Both the position numbers and the translations under genes were made by a program. DNA of 64,000 nucleotides from NCBI GenBank assembly GCA_030544215.1, contig JARZZO010000011.1:52759587-52823586 (forward strand), read 5' to 3'. The notes below the pieces were generated by a model. The model made no database searches. It had not been told where the DNA came from and saw nothing but the letters and a program-made list of their open reading frames with translations. This stretch comes from Zantedeschia hybrid cultivar. Its lineage: Eukaryota; Streptophyta; Magnoliopsida; Alismatales; Araceae. Below, piece after piece: positions 32,124 to 44,222 of this stretch; position 1 is the stretch's first letter, and each line of letters opens with the position of its first letter.

Positions 32124-33143
32124 ATGGCACCCGAAAAGGTTCGGCTTTCTGAGGATGTTAGTGCAATTGTGATGAATCATTTACCCAAGAAGTTAAAGGA
32201 TCCTGGAGCACCTCTAATTTCATGTGACTTAGCTGGAGTTACATTTGATAGAGCTTTATTGGATCTAGGTGCGAGTGTAAATCTATTGCCAATAGCTATT
32301 TATGAAAAATTTGATATTGGAGAATTAAAGCCCACATCCATCATCTTGCAGTTAGCTGATAGGTCTGTGAAAACTCCACGGGGATTAATTGAGGATGCTA
32401 TTGTAAAGGTTCATGATTGTTACTTTCCCGTGGATTTTCTTATTCTGGATATGGCATTACCTGAGGAACTCATTCACACCCCGATCATCTTAGGTCGTCC
32501 ATTCTTAGCCACTGCCAAAGCTAATATAAATTGTGAAACTGGCATAATGAACATTTCATTTGGGGGTCAAAAGGTCCAGATTAATGTCTTCAAAGCATCT
32601 CAATACCCAGATCATGAAAAAGAATGCCATACTGTTGATATCTTGGATAATCTGGTTGAAGAAAATGAGATGTCCACATATGACCTTTTAGAGGGAGCTA
32701 ACACTTTAACGGACTCTCCTGGCCCATTAACATCCTGGCCCAAGGTTGAACCTTTACCAGCCTTACAGTCTGAGCCCGCTTTGCCATCTTTAGAAGACCC
32801 TTCTGAGCTTAAACTCAAACCATTACCTGAGTCTCTCAAGTACATCTTTTTGGGCCCAGACCAAACTCTTCCGGTCATCATTGCGGCAAATCTCATATCG
32901 CCGCAAGAGGCCCAATTAACCGAGGTCCTCAAAGACCACAAGGGTGCCATTGGATGGTCGGTGGCAGATTTAAAGGGAATTAGCCCATCCATTTGCATGC
33001 ACCACATCTATATGGAAGAGAATTCTAAGCCCAGTCGGGAGATGCAAAGGCGGCTTAACCCCAATATGAAAGAAGTGGTGAAGAAGGAAGTTGTGAAATG
33101 GCTGGATGCGGGTATTATTTACCCAATATCAGACAGTAAATAG
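32124..33143 (+). pseudogene. Element E protease and RT N-terminal part
   Basis: Same frame as gag. Aspartic protease active site LLDLGASVNLLP (Asp at about residue 47), then PIILGRPFLATAKANI. An acidic linker and the start of RT (MQRRLNPNMKEVVKKEV, LDAGIIYPISDSK) follow. Stop TAG at 33141-33143 stands where a Trp is usual (WVSP), consistent with TGG to TAG. Confidence 0.88.
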
Positions 33144-34682
33144 GTCAGCCCAACTCAAGTGGTACCCAAGAAATCTGGATTAACAGTTATTAAGAATGAT
33201 CATGGAGAAGAGGTACCCACTAGGCTCACCACGGGATGGAGAGTGTGCATTGATTACCGAAAGCTGAATCTCATGACTAAAAAGGATCACTTTCCACTCC
33301 CATTCATGGATCAGATTCTAGAAAAGTTATCGGGCCAGAAGTACTTTTGCTTCTTAGATGAGTACTCCGGGTACAATCAAGTGGCTATTTACTCGGAAGA
33401 TTAAGAAAAGACCACCTTCACGTGCCCTTATGGCACGTTTGCCTTTAGGAGAATGCCATTTGGATTATGCAACGCACCAGCCACATTTCAACGGTGCATG
33501 ATGGCTATCTTCTCCGATATGGTGGGCGAATTTCTCGAAGTTTTCATGGATGATTTCTCAATCTTCGGGGACTCTTTTGAAAATTGCCTGGAAAATCTTA
33601 AACAGGTGCTAGCACGATGCATAGACACCAATCTGATACTTAGCTGGGAAAAGAGCCATTTTATGGTTCGAGAGGGCATTATTCTAGGCCACATTGTGTC
33701 TGAAAAGGGAATAGAAGTAGATAAAGCTAAGATCGATCTAATATCCAATCTTCCTCCTCCGACCTCGGTCAGACAGATCCGTTCATTCCTTGGCCATGCT
33801 GGTTTCTATCGCCGGTTTATCCATAATTTTTCTCAAATTGCCCGGCCCCTATCTCTTCTCCTAGCTAAGGACGTTCCTTTCCAAATGGATGAATCTTGCA
33901 TCAAGGCATTCAATTCTCTGAAGGAATCTTTGACCAAAGCCCCGATTCTTCAATCTCCAGATTGGTCTTTACCCTTCGAAATCATGTGCGATGCCTCTGA
34001 TTATGCTATCGGTGCGGTTTTGGTACAAAGAATCAACAAATGTCCCGTGGTGATATATTATGCAAGTCGCACCCTTGCCGATGCTCAAATGAATTATACC
34101 ACCACAGAAAAGGAATTATTAGCTGTGGTTTTTGCGCTAGAAAAATTCAGATCTTATCTTTTAGGGGCAAAAGTCATAATCTATTCTGATCACTCAGTGC
34201 TCAAATACCTGTTGACCAAGAAGGATGCAAAGCCTAGGCTTATTAGATGGATCTTACTCCTTAAGGAATTTGATTTGGAAATTCGGGATAAGAAGGGTTC
34301 TGAGAATGTGGTAGCTGACCACCTATCTCGAATTCCGATCTCTGACAGTACACCAATCATTGATTCCTTTCCTGATGAGCATCTACTGACCATTTCTCAC
34401 ACTGCTGCACCATGGTATGCTCATATTGTCAATTACAAGGTGACTAATCAGCTTCCGGAAGGATGGACTAAAAGTGAAAAGGACAAATTCTTTTCTCAGG
34501 AGAAATATTATTTCTGGGAGGATCCTGAATTATTCAAATCTTGTCCTGATCAAATCATTAGGCGATGTGTTCCTGAAGAAGAACAACAGAGTGTTCTTAA
34601 CTTCTGCCATAATCTGGCCTGTGGGGGCCACTTCTCAGGAAAGAAAACTGCAGCCAAAGTCCTGCAAAGTGGTTTTTACTAG
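33144..34682 (+). pseudogene. Element E RT and RNase H
   Basis: Same frame continues: VVPKKSG, WRVCIDYRKLN, FCFLDEYSGYNQ, then TAA at 33402-33404 (Gln expected before EKTTFTCP). It runs on with MPFGLCNAPATFQRCM, the catalytic FMDD near 33548, RQIRSFLGHAGFYRRF, RNase H CDASDYAIGAVL, TEKELLAVVFA and VADHLSRI. The integrase finger begins (HNLACGGHFSGKK) before TAG at 34680-34682 (Trp expected after GFY). Confidence 0.88.
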
Positions 34683-35699
34683 CCCACACTTTTCAAAGAT
34701 GCCCATCAATTTAGCAAAACTTGCCTCCGATGTCAGGCTGTAGGAAATATGGCGAAAAGGGATATGATGCCACTCAACCCAATCTTGGTGGTTGAAGTCT
34801 TTGATGTTTGGGGGATTGACTTTATGGGACCTTTTCCACCCTCTTTTGGACATACATATATTCTGGTAGCGGTGGATTATGTCTCGAAATGGATTGAAGC
34901 AGTAGCCACCCGAACCAATGATCATAAAGTGGTTATTAAATTCGTTCAGAAGAATATCTTTTCTCGGTTCGGGTGGCCTAAAGCTATCATAAGTGATGGG
35001 GGAACACATTTCACGAATTACCAATTTCGGGCTTTGCTTAAGAAATATGGGATTAATCACAAAGTCGCTACCCCTTATCACCCCCAAACCAGAGGCCAAG
35101 TGGAAGTTTCCAATAGGGAGATCAAGAATATTCTGCAAAAGTCCGTTAGGTCCGATAGAAAAGATTGGTCTGAAAGATTGGATGATGCTTTATGGGCCTA
35201 TCGGACCGCGTACAAAACTCCTATTGGCATGTCTCCTTATCGCCTGGTTTTTGGAAAAGCGTGCCACCTTCCGGTGGAATTGGAACATAGGGCTTATTGG
35301 GCCATAAAACAGGTCAATCTGGACCTAGCCCAAGCTGGTTCCCACCGAACCTTACAACTGAGTGAGCTGGAAGAGTTGCGCAACGAGGCCTATGAAAATT
35401 CAAAGATCTATAAAGCCAAAACTAAAGCTTTTCATGATAAACATATTGTCAGAAAATCCTTTCGTCCAAATCAGAAAGTTTGGCTATTTAATTCTAGGCT
35501 TCGCCTATTTCCTGGAAAACTGAAATCCAGATGGGATGGACCCTTCGTGGTCACTAAAGCCTTCGATCATGGAGCCGTTAAAATTCTAAATCCTAAGGGT
35601 GGGAACACTTTTACTGTTAATGGTCAACGGTTAAAACCATTCATTGAAAATCTTCAAAATGCACCACCTGAGTCCATAGAACTGAGTGATCCACATTAA
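34683..35699 (+). pseudogene. Element E integrase
   Basis: Frame continues from the TAG with the finger Cys pair (CLRCQAVGN), then the catalytic core: Asp in WGIDFMGPFP, Asp in ISDGGTHFTN, Glu in PYHPQTRGQVEVSNREI. C-terminal segments are LWAYRTAYKTPIGMSPYRLVFGK, KVWLFNSRLRLFPGKLKSRWDGPF and VNGQRLKPF. The stop at 35697-35699 looks authentic. Open from at least 34749. It inserts the element DNA into the host chromosome. Confidence 0.9.
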
Positions 35700-36881
35700 C
35701 TGAACTTCCGTCTGGCTGAAGACAATAAACTTAGCGCTTGTTGGGAGGCAACCCAATATTTTACTTCAGTTTTTGTATTTCTCTTCCCTTTTAGGTCCCT
35801 GAACAGCAACCGCCGTGGGTATGTCGCATCCTCGTCATTACAGGTTGTTTCGCTCCTCCACAAATTCTCTTCTGGCTGACATGTTTTCCATATCTTTTAT
35901 GCTATTGAGGACAATGTCAATCAAGTTGGGGGATGGGACAATCAATTTGATATGCATTTATTGAAAATCTTTTGAAGAAAACTGATATCTTTCACTGAAA
36001 AATGGTCAAATTTTTTCAAAAACTTCTTTTCACATCCTAGGAAAATTGCATGAAACTCATGTTTTATTAAGTAAATCTTTAACAAATTAGTTTTTTTTGT
36101 TTGTCACATTGGTTAAAGAACCTTCAAAGTTTAAATATCCCACTTTTCAAAAGTCCACGGCAGGATGATTTTCACACACACACGGCAACTTAGAATAAAT
36201 GAAAGATCTTAAAAGTATAGAATTGCTGGAATTAACCTCAAGGATAAGACTACTTATTCTAATTTTTCTTTTGGGTTGAACGAAAGGAATGTGTAGGATC
36301 CGTAATAGGGGACTGTCCCACTCAGCACTCTAAAAGAGACGGTTATTTAAAATGGACAGCTGTAATCACTAAAGGCAATAGAAGGTGGTAAAAGAGCTAA
36401 AGGAAGGTAGGTGGCAAAAAGTACGCACCTCCCCTCAGGCAATTCAAAGAGAGTGGCAAAAAGTACACACTCTCAAAAGCAAAAGTACAATAAAATGAAA
36501 AAAAAACGTCACGCTAAAAAGTCCATCGTACTAAAAATATGACCAAGTCGTGAAAAGTGCTGAGTTGGGACGGGAACTGAAAAATGGTCCTCACTGACTG
36601 ATCGGGAAATCTTTTATTCTCTTCTCCTCCCCAGGTAGTCTTATCTAAAGGGTAGTAAAGGCAAGAATATACCAAAAAGGTCGGAAACGAGTTCAAAGTG
36701 TGTCAAATTTCATGCACAATCACCTGTCGTGAATCAAAATATTGTGGGATATGAAAACTTTTAGCTTAACCAATCGGCTACCACTTAAATTGATTGTGAA
36801 AGATACTACAAATGAAGCATGATAATTCATTATTTGTCCTAACTTTTCCTTATTTGCATTGCTAAGGGACTAGCAATAAGT
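35700..36881 (+). other. Element E 3' non-coding region
   Basis: 1.2 kb after integrase with no env-like ORF, although some Athila relatives carry one. A second purine tract, CAAGTTGGGGGATGGG, is at about 35922-35937. Confidence 0.6.
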
Positions 36882-36894
36882 AAGTTGGGGGGTG
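36882..36894 (+). other. Polypurine tract of element E
   Basis: AAGTTGGGGGGTG directly precedes the 3' LTR start at 36895. Confidence 0.85.
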
Positions 36895-38832
36895 TGATAA
36901 AGTGTTAAATTGATCATTTAAAGGCAATCATATGCATCATACTCATGTTTTTATCTGCAAAATAGCATGAAATGATAGATAATTGTGTAACAAGTCCAAC
37001 GGTACCAATTTCATCAAATTCTGACTTAAAAACATCGTCATTTCATGTGATCAAAGGAGTATAGCGCATTTGCGGTTTTTCGACAAAACCCAGACGAAAT
37101 GAATAAATATGATGATATTTTTATGATGATGCGCTAAACTATATTTATTTGATGTGAACAGGACATGCCGATGATGCAGTGCAGCTGGAGGAGTTTCCGG
37201 AAATTTGGGGGAGGTCTAGTGTGCGGATTTCAACTAAAACAGGGGTAAAAATGCAATTTGATTCCTTCCTTCGCTGGAGTTTTCCAAAACCCACTATTTC
37301 CTTCCGTCTCTCCAATTTCCTAAACACGTCCCTTCCTTTATTTTAAAAATCCTCTCTCTCTCTCTCGTTTTAGAAAGTTGAATCCTCTTTCTTTTCCAGT
37401 TTCCTTTTTCTCTCCAATTTTCCAACCCCAGTCCGACTTCTTCTCCAGTTTCCTTCCCACGCCTATCTTCCTCTCTATATTAATCTCTCCCCCAACCTCT
37501 TTCCGAACTCTCTTTCTCCCACGCTCTCTCTCTCAGATTTCCTCTCTCTCGGTCTCCCACACGCCCTCTCTCTTCTCTTTCTCTCCCTCCATATCTCTCT
37601 CTCTCTCTCGTTCCTGCCGTCTCTCTTCACTGCCGACTAGCAGCCGGTTGAAACCAGGTGAGCACCTCTTGCAGCACCTGCACGTCCAGCTCCAGCAAGC
37701 CGCGTGCATGCATGCCGTCCACCAAAGCACCCGAGCTGGTCCTCCGTTGAAAGCTTCTCAGCCCCCTCCCACGCAAGCCAGCAGCTGCACCCACGGGCAT
37801 GTCCCAGCAACATCTCACGCAGCAGCTTCCCAGCAGCACACCAACGCAGCAGCTTCTTCCAGCGGCGCATGCGGCAAGTCCTCCAGCAGCATCCTTCTCC
37901 ATGCACTCCAGCAGCAACGTGCAGTAGCTCCTCCTGCACTTCCACGTGGTGAAGCCAGCAATTTGAAGCTGTTCAGCCCTGCATGCAAACTAGCTGCTTT
38001 CTCCACCCTGCTTCCAAGCACTCCACGCAGCAGCAAGCTCCACGGGCTTGAAGTCTCCAGCAGCTGCTCGTCCAGCTTCCTCCAGCACCAACAGCAACCG
38101 TCCACTCCATGCAGCCAAGTTCCCACAGCCTGCAGCACCAGCAGCCACGTCTCAAGCGGCAGCTTCCTCCCTCTTTCCACGCGCCAACCTGCATGCAGCC
38201 ACGCAGCTTCCAGCAAGTTCCTCCCACATAGCACCTGTCCCAGCCAAATTCCAGCAACGTGCAGCTCCTCCTAAATATCCATTCACTGCAAGCAAAGCAG
38301 CCGGCAACCCACATTGTTGTGTTGTTTTAGGTTATTTAATTAGAGATAGTTGTTGGTATTGTTTAATTAGTCTTAGGTTATTTAATTAGGGATAATTCTT
38401 GATTGGTTATCGTTTTATTAATTATTAGTTATTTAATTAAGTTATTTGATTCATGGTGTTTAATGATTTATACAATCAAACAATAGGTTGTTTTTTTTGT
38501 TGTTATAATTTTTAGTCGTGCTTATTTTTATGTGTGTTTGTGTTTAATTTCTGAAAAAGAAAAGAGAGAAAAAGATTTGTTTAATTTAGATAATTATAAC
38601 TTTAGGTAACATTAGTTAACTTAATTTTAGTTTAATTAAGTAATTAGTTTACTTAAAATCTCACTTATTTTTAGATTAACTAAAGTCCAAAGTTTTCAAA
38701 ATTAGAATCTTAACTCCCTGTGGATAGACTCGGATTCACCACTATCAATTTCCAAAATTTGATTTGAATGAGCCGGATAAATTTAGATTGAACGTTTTCT
38801 TGTGTTTAACGACGCACAATTCGAAACGATCA
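36895..38832 (+). repeat. Element E 3' LTR
   Basis: 1,938 bp, TG...CA. It carries a continuous CAG-rich frame at 37378-38274 (298 codons) that is broken by a TAG near 28116 in the 5' LTR. The frame is low-complexity (Ser/Gln/Ala/Pro) and I do not call it a gene. Confidence 0.95.
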
Positions 38833-38837
38833 AGGCG

Positions 38838-39229
38838 CAGTGTACTGGAAGAGTTCCAAGCAAGTAACCACTGCAGATTCGACGACTGAAGCTGAGTACA
38901 TCGCTGCAGCTGAAGCCGCCAAGGAAGCAGTGTGGTTGAAGAAATTCATCACCGACCTCGGTGTCGTTCCCAGCATCTCTGAGTGTGTTCCACTGTTGTG
39001 CGACAACAATGGAGCGATTGCGCAAGCGAAAGAGCCGCGGTCTCATCAGAAATCGAAGCATATTCTGAGGCGCTTTCATTTTATCAGAGAGATCATATCC
39101 AGAGGAGATGTAGTAGTGGAAAGAGTTCCATCCGTCGACAATGTAGCAGATGCACTGACAAAGCTGTTTGCTCAAATTGTGTTTGAGCGTCACCTAAAGT
39201 CTATGGGCTTATTGTATAAAGGTGATTGA
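38838..39229 (+). pseudogene. Element D RNase H C-terminal part
   Basis: Continues the copia RNase H after the E insertion: VYWKSSKQ, TTEAEYIAAAEAAKEAVWLKK (catalytic Glu), CDNNGAI (catalytic Asp), HILRRFHFIREI and NVADALTK (last Asp). The stop TGA at 39227-39229 is the normal Pol end, followed at once by the polypurine tract. Open throughout this half. Confidence 0.92.
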
Positions 39230-39238
39230 CTTTAGTCC

Positions 39239-39249
39239 AAGTGGGAGAT
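39239..39249 (+). other. Polypurine tract of element D
   Basis: AAGTGGGAGAT abuts the 3' LTR at 39250, the usual copia arrangement. Confidence 0.9.
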
Positions 39250-40786
39250 TGTTAGTTTTAGGTGGCCTACAAGCCAATCTGACTATGTGAATCTCGTTCA
39301 TTTATTAATATAATGGCATAATATTCATGATGTGTAAATCGCATTAATTATCGCTTCATAATGAAGTCCGTGGATATGTGCTATAGTGATCAGATTATGA
39401 TGAGATCATACTAATGAGACTGATCACTTAAACACACATATTCTTAATCATTCCTAGTCGGAGGATATCCGAAAAGGACATCGGATATCCAGTTAGACTA
39501 GTCATATGATGAGGGTGACTGGTCTCATAAGTCACTTGTGTGGGAACACTAAGGCGAATCTGTAGGTGCTCATTGGAGAATGAGTTCACTGAACTGATCC
39601 GACTGAATGGCTGGATGGTATTGTACCTCACTGTCAACCAGCTTGATTCTATTGTCGCAGTTGCGTGGATGGTCCTCGGACCTGAGACACCAAGGACACC
39701 TTGTCGGTGGACTTATGTGCTTTGACCTTGGTTTACGAATCTCTAGCCATGGGATTCTAATACGCCAAGGATTAGGTACAGCGGAATACCGTCGAAGGGA
39801 ATTGTGTGTCAATAAGGAATCATTCGCTCTCGGTACTTAGAAAGAGAATGCTCAAGGAAGGATGCGCGAAAGTCCCTAGCCAGGGCGGACGATAATATCG
39901 GGAAAGGAGTTTTCCGATATTCATCAGCGGCATCCAATCCAAGTGAGTCGACCGGTAAGGGTTTGACAGCTCACCATGCCCTGAGTTGACTCGAGCGCAT
40001 TGTACGAATGAAGGATTATATCCACGCGGTAACTGTCGGCGAAAAGGTTCCAAGAGTGGTTACTTAACCCCAAATACCTTCCGGGTTCACGCGGTGTTGC
40101 TTGGCACCCAACGTGATCAGAGGCCCGGTCGAATTCGATGTGCGACATCAATTCGATTGATTAATTAATTAATAAAGGGTTATTAATTGATTAATAAAGC
40201 CAGTGATGAGTCACTGGGCTTGTTGGGCCATTAACTGGACTGGTACTTGGGCCTAGAGGGTCATACGCAAATGATTCTCAAGGCGATGGATAAATAAGTG
40301 GGTTTTATATAAACTGGGGGTTTTTGTGAAAAACCGCGCGGTTAGTATAAAACATAGCGAACGGACTGAGCAGACCAAGCTGCTGCTAACCCTAGCCGCC
40401 CCTCCTCAGTTTCTCTCTCTCTCTGGCATCCAGACAGATCTAGATCTGCTCCGTCGCTTCTCCGAATCCCGTTCAACGGGAAATCGTCCGCGCGCTGCGG
40501 CGATCGTTGCGGCGACCGGCGGAGGTCTCGTGGGCTGCGAAGAACGTGGAACGTGAGGATATACGTCGCGGGGAGGATCGCATGGACTTCGCTAGAGGCC
40601 GGGCACTTGCGCGGCTTGCGGTGTCGCACCGAGGGAACCGAACAGTTGCGGATTCGAATCCGCACACGGTGAGAATCGATTATCCGATAATCGTTGTTTT
40701 TAGTTCTTCGAAACGGGAAAACGGATCGCTGTAAATTTTATTTTCCGCTGCGTGAGCGATCCGGAGAAACCCGAATACTCCCAACA
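39250..40786 (+). repeat. Element D 3' LTR
   Basis: TGTTAGTTTTAGG...ACTCCCAACA, 1,537 bp. Followed by TSD ATATG at 40787-40791 and then A2 integrase sequence. Confidence 0.95.
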
Positions 40787-40791
40787 ATATG

Positions 40792-41446
40792 GTCCTTCCC
40801 AATTGGGTTGGAGCTTAGAACGCGGACCACCAGGTTTTACAAAGATTCTTTTGACCGCCATTGCACCGACTTTGAACTTACGTTCAATGACTTTCTTTTG
40901 ATAAAAACGTGTTAATCTATTTTGATATACTCTTGCATGATTAGCAGTTGATCACCTTTTCTCGTCTAAAATTTCCAATTGAGCAAGGAGTGCTGAACGG
41001 TGTTCATCAATGGAAAATTCCTTATTCAATTGTACTCTTAACGACTGTATGAGGATTTCGTATGGAACTACCGCCTCCATTCCGAATGTTAAGGAATACG
41101 GAGTCTGCCCAGTAGGCCTGCGGATTGAAGTTCGGTATGCCCATAGAGCCTCAATCAGTTTCTCTGGCCAGTCTGTGAATTTATTAGACTTGCACGTCTT
41201 TTTGATGATTTTTATCAAAGTCTTGTTAGTTGCCTCTGCTTGGCCATTGCCTTGCGGATAATAAGGAGACGAATGATGCAATGCAATTTTATACCTGTTG
41301 CAGAGGTCCTTCAGTTCCTGTGATGTGAATTGCAGTCCATTGTCGGTGACGATGGTGCTTGAAATTTCAAATCTTGTGATGATGTTCTTCATGATGAATT
41401 TGCAGACGGTTGACGCTTTGACTTTCGTGTACGCTTCGGCTTCTGC
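40792..41446 (-). pseudogene. A2 integrase core and start of C-terminal domain
   Basis: The minus frame includes TDNGLQFTSQEL (second catalytic Asp), the Glu in PYYPQGNGQAEATN, and LWAYRTSIRRPTGQTPYSLTFGMEAVVPYE. The C-terminal portion (KFKVGAMAVKRIF, LQPNWEGPY) runs up to the D insertion. A Lys/Phe region near 40960 differs from A1. The remaining C-terminus is at 19741-19895. Confidence 0.85.
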
Positions 41447-41944
41447 CTACTTGGTGAAGTATTCCGCTGCTGTGAGAATGAAGGATTTCTGCTTAATGCT
41501 GGAATCAGGATTGCCAAGGGGTCCAATGATGTTGAAAGCCCACATGGAGAAAGGCCATGGGGAGGAAACAAGATGGAGTGAAGATGCAGGAGAGTGAATC
41601 TTATCGGCGTGAAGTTGACACTTGGTACACCTACGGACATACCCTATACAATCTTCTTCCATGGTTGGCCAGTAGAATCCTTGTCTAAGGATCTTCTTTG
41701 ATAGCATTTGTCCATTAACATGGCCACCACAAACTCCAGTATGAGCTCCTTCCATGATCTTCCAAAGCTCATCTTCGTCTAAACATCTCAAGAGGACTCC
41801 ATCAATACCTCTTTTATAAAGTGCTCCTCCAACTAGGTTGTACCTTTGAGCAACTCTGCTGATAGCCCTCTTCTCCTCAGCTGTGGCTTCTTCAAGATAT
41901 GATTGATCCTCATAATATTTGACAATTTCATAATACCATGGTTT
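41447..41944 (-). pseudogene. A2 integrase zinc finger and first part of core
   Basis: Zinc finger with GVCGGHVNGQML, FYWPTMEEDCIGYVRRCTKCQLHAD, then WAFNIIGPL. The first catalytic Asp of the integrase is Asn here (FNII); A1 keeps FDII. It ends at TAG 41447-41449, the same nonsense codon found in A1 at 17010-17012. A stop at 41945-41947 separates it from the RNase H part. Confidence 0.85.
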
Positions 41945-42901
41945 CTATTCATCATCCATCTCTTCTAACAGCTCCATTAACATAATCTCTCTCTTTTCCA
42001 CAATATTTCTATCTTTAACCTTCTTCAGCAGCTTCTCCTTAGTTCTAAGAAATGAAGGGTCTTTCACGGCGAGTGAGAGACGCCTATGAACAATGATCGA
42101 TTCTGATTGTCTGCTGATTGGGAAATTGAGGGATGATGCGAGTGAAGCTAGAGCGTCAGCTAAGATGTTCTGATTTCGAGGAACATGGATAAAGATCAAT
42201 TTAGTGAAAAGCTTAGCATAAGCTGAAGTGAGTTCTTGGTAAGGCTTGAGCTTGGGATCAAGAGTTCGATATTTGGTTAGCACCTGGCGAAGGATCAATT
42301 GACTATCACCCACAATTTTGAGTTTGGTGGCACCATGGAGATGAGCAGCCTTGAGGCAAGCAAGGAGTGCCTCGTATTCAACTATATTGTTGGTGACTGG
42401 AAAGTCAAGCTGAAAGGCTTGTGGAATGGTGACACCTTTAGGTGATAGTAGAACAATATCAATATCCTTATCGTAGGAATTCAGAGCTCCGTCGAAATGC
42501 AGAGTCCACATATCATCTTTGATTTTGTTTATGGACATCAATTCCTCATCTGAAAACTCTGATTGGACTGGATCAAAACGGGGAAGGAGATGATGAGCCA
42601 GATGTTCTGCGATGGCATAGCCCTTGATTGCTTTCTGTTGAATGTAAGTGATATCAAATTGAGATAGAAAGCCCTGCCATCGTGCTAACCTATCAGTAAG
42701 AACAGATTTCTCAAGAAGAAATTTGATCGGATTCATTCTAGCGATAAGATGAACTTCATAGGCTAGAAAGTAATACTTCAACTTTTGAACTACCCATACA
42801 AGTGCTGCACATGTTTTCTCCATCGCTGTATATCTCTGTTCCGTGAGGTTGAGAAGTTTAGAGAGATAATAGGCTGCCCTCTCCTTTCCTTCTTCATCCT
42901 C
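41945..42901 (-). pseudogene. A2 Ty3-type RNase H end and archaeal-type RNase H
   Basis: The main open part is 41945-42823. First comes the end of the Ty3-type RNase H (TAMEKTCAALVWVVQKLKYY, TDRLARWQGFLSQFDI). Then comes a second RNase H with the full acidic set: FDGALN, EYEALL, GDSQL and NILADALA. A second, archaeal-like RNase H is characteristic of Tat/Ogre elements. A TAA at 42902-42904 splits it from RT. Confidence 0.87.
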
Positions 42902-43732
42902 TTATGCTAGGACAGCCCCCACCGTATCATCCAGGACAAAAATGTATAGAATCAAAGGTTTGTCCGAAGATGGTGGTCTCAAGACAGGAGGACTTGCTAA
43001 ATAATTCTTCAATCCATCAAATGCCTCCTGACACTTATCGTCCCAATCGAGTTTGACTCCCGACTTAGTAAGCTTGTAGAACGGCTTACACCTTTGTGAG
43101 TGTTGGGAGACAAATCGGCGAATAAATTGCAACCTTCCAATTAATCCTCTCAACTCTTTCAAATTCTTGGGAGGTGGCATTTCTCTGATAGCTTTTGCCT
43201 TATTGGGATCGATCTCAATGCCCCTTTTACTGACAATGAATCCAAGTAATTTTTCTGAGGATACCCCGAATATACATTTCTTGGGGTTCATCTTCAACTA
43301 ATATTCCCTTGATCTTTCTAATACTCTTGCTAGAACTTTAGCATGCTCAGCCTTAGTCTTAGACTTTACTAACAAGTCATCCACATACACTTCTAGATCG
43401 ATGTGCATCATGTCGTGAAATATTGTCATCATAGCCTTTTGGTAAGTGGCTACAACATTCTTTAATCTAAATGGCATCACGACATAGCAATATGTTCCCC
43501 AAGGTGTAGTGAATGATGCCTTTTCTTGATCTTCTTCAACAAGCTTAATCTGATTGTATCTTGAAAAACCATCCATAAATGATAATGTTTCATAGCCAGC
43601 TGTGTTATAAATGAGGACATCAATGTGAGGCAGTGGAAAATCATCCTTAGGACTTGCCCGGTTCAAATCTCGGAAGTTAATGCAGATTCTAACTTTCCCA
43701 TCCTTTTTTATAACCGGGACTATATTGGCCAC
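42902..43732 (-). pseudogene. A2 reverse transcriptase
   Basis: Two open parts (43298-43732 and 42902-43297) separated by one TAG in the same frame. Motifs are VRICINFRDLNRASPKDDFPLP, YETLSFMDGFSRYNQIKL, the catalytic YVDD (EVYVDDLLVKS, near 43390), LLGFIVSKRGIEIDPNKAKAI and LRGLIGRLQFIRRF. It copies element RNA into DNA. Further stops lie just N-terminal (43733-43800). Confidence 0.88.
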
Positions 43733-43801
43733 CTATTACAGATAGAGGACAACTCTAATAAACTTGACTTTATGTAGCTTATCAACCTCTTCCTTCATCT
43801 T

Positions 43802-44222
43802 TCAAGCCATTTGTAGGTGGAATCGCCTTAATTTTTGTTTAACCGGACTAGCTCCTTCCTTCAACGTCAATCGGTGTTCCACTAGCGATGAGTCTAACCC
43901 CGGCATATCCTCATAACTCCAGGCGAAAGTGTCCTTATAATCCTTGAGTGCTTGGACCACTGTCTCCTCATCTTTTTCAGAAAGATTTTTACTGACGAGG
44001 ACAACCTTAGGTTCGTCTATAATTCCTAGATTGATCTCTTTGGTAGGCTCTTCTATGGCAGCTGAGGGTTCATCAAATCTCTTCACTCCACTGGCATATG
44101 CCTCAGCCGCGTCCTCATCATCTTCCTCATCTTCAACAATGGGGTCCTTCTCGTGTATCTGTTCATACACCCCATATCCAACATTGACTAACTCATCGTC
44201 TACACAATCTTCTGGCATCTGA
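43802..44222 (-). pseudogene. A2 protease-RT linker and RT N-terminus
   Basis: Acidic linker (EDEEDDEDAAEAYASG) then FAWSYEDMPGLDSSLVEHRL and KQKLRRFH, the start of Tat-type RT. A TAG at 43802-43804 and others break it from the RT body. Confidence 0.8.

Larger units (their letters stand above)
27178..38832 (+). mobile_element. Element E, Athila-like Ty3/gypsy retrotransposon
   Basis: LTRs 27178-29116 and 36895-38832, TSD AGGCG at 27173-27177 and 38833-38837, Asp-tRNA PBS at 29122-29139 and polypurine tract at 36882-36894. One gag-pol frame (30069-35699) holds only four stops and no frameshift. No env-like ORF is seen between integrase and the 3' LTR. LTRs differ at about 16 sites by eye (about 99%). 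It is the innermost insertion of this branch and splits the copia RNase H. Confidence 0.95.
19896..40786 (+). mobile_element. Element D, Ty1/copia retrotransposon, interrupted by element E
   Basis: LTRs at 19896-21439 and 39250-40786, TSD ATATG at 19891-19895 and 40787-40791, initiator-Met PBS at 21441-21453 and polypurine tract at 39239-39249. Coding order is gag, protease, integrase, RT, RNase H on +, the copia order. The RNase H is split by Athila-like element E (27178-38832). The coding region is decayed. LTRs are about 97% identical by eye. Confidence 0.95.

Noticed and set aside
35700..36894. Env-like gene in element E
   Set aside because: No long frame, signal peptide or membrane segment between integrase and the 3' LTR.
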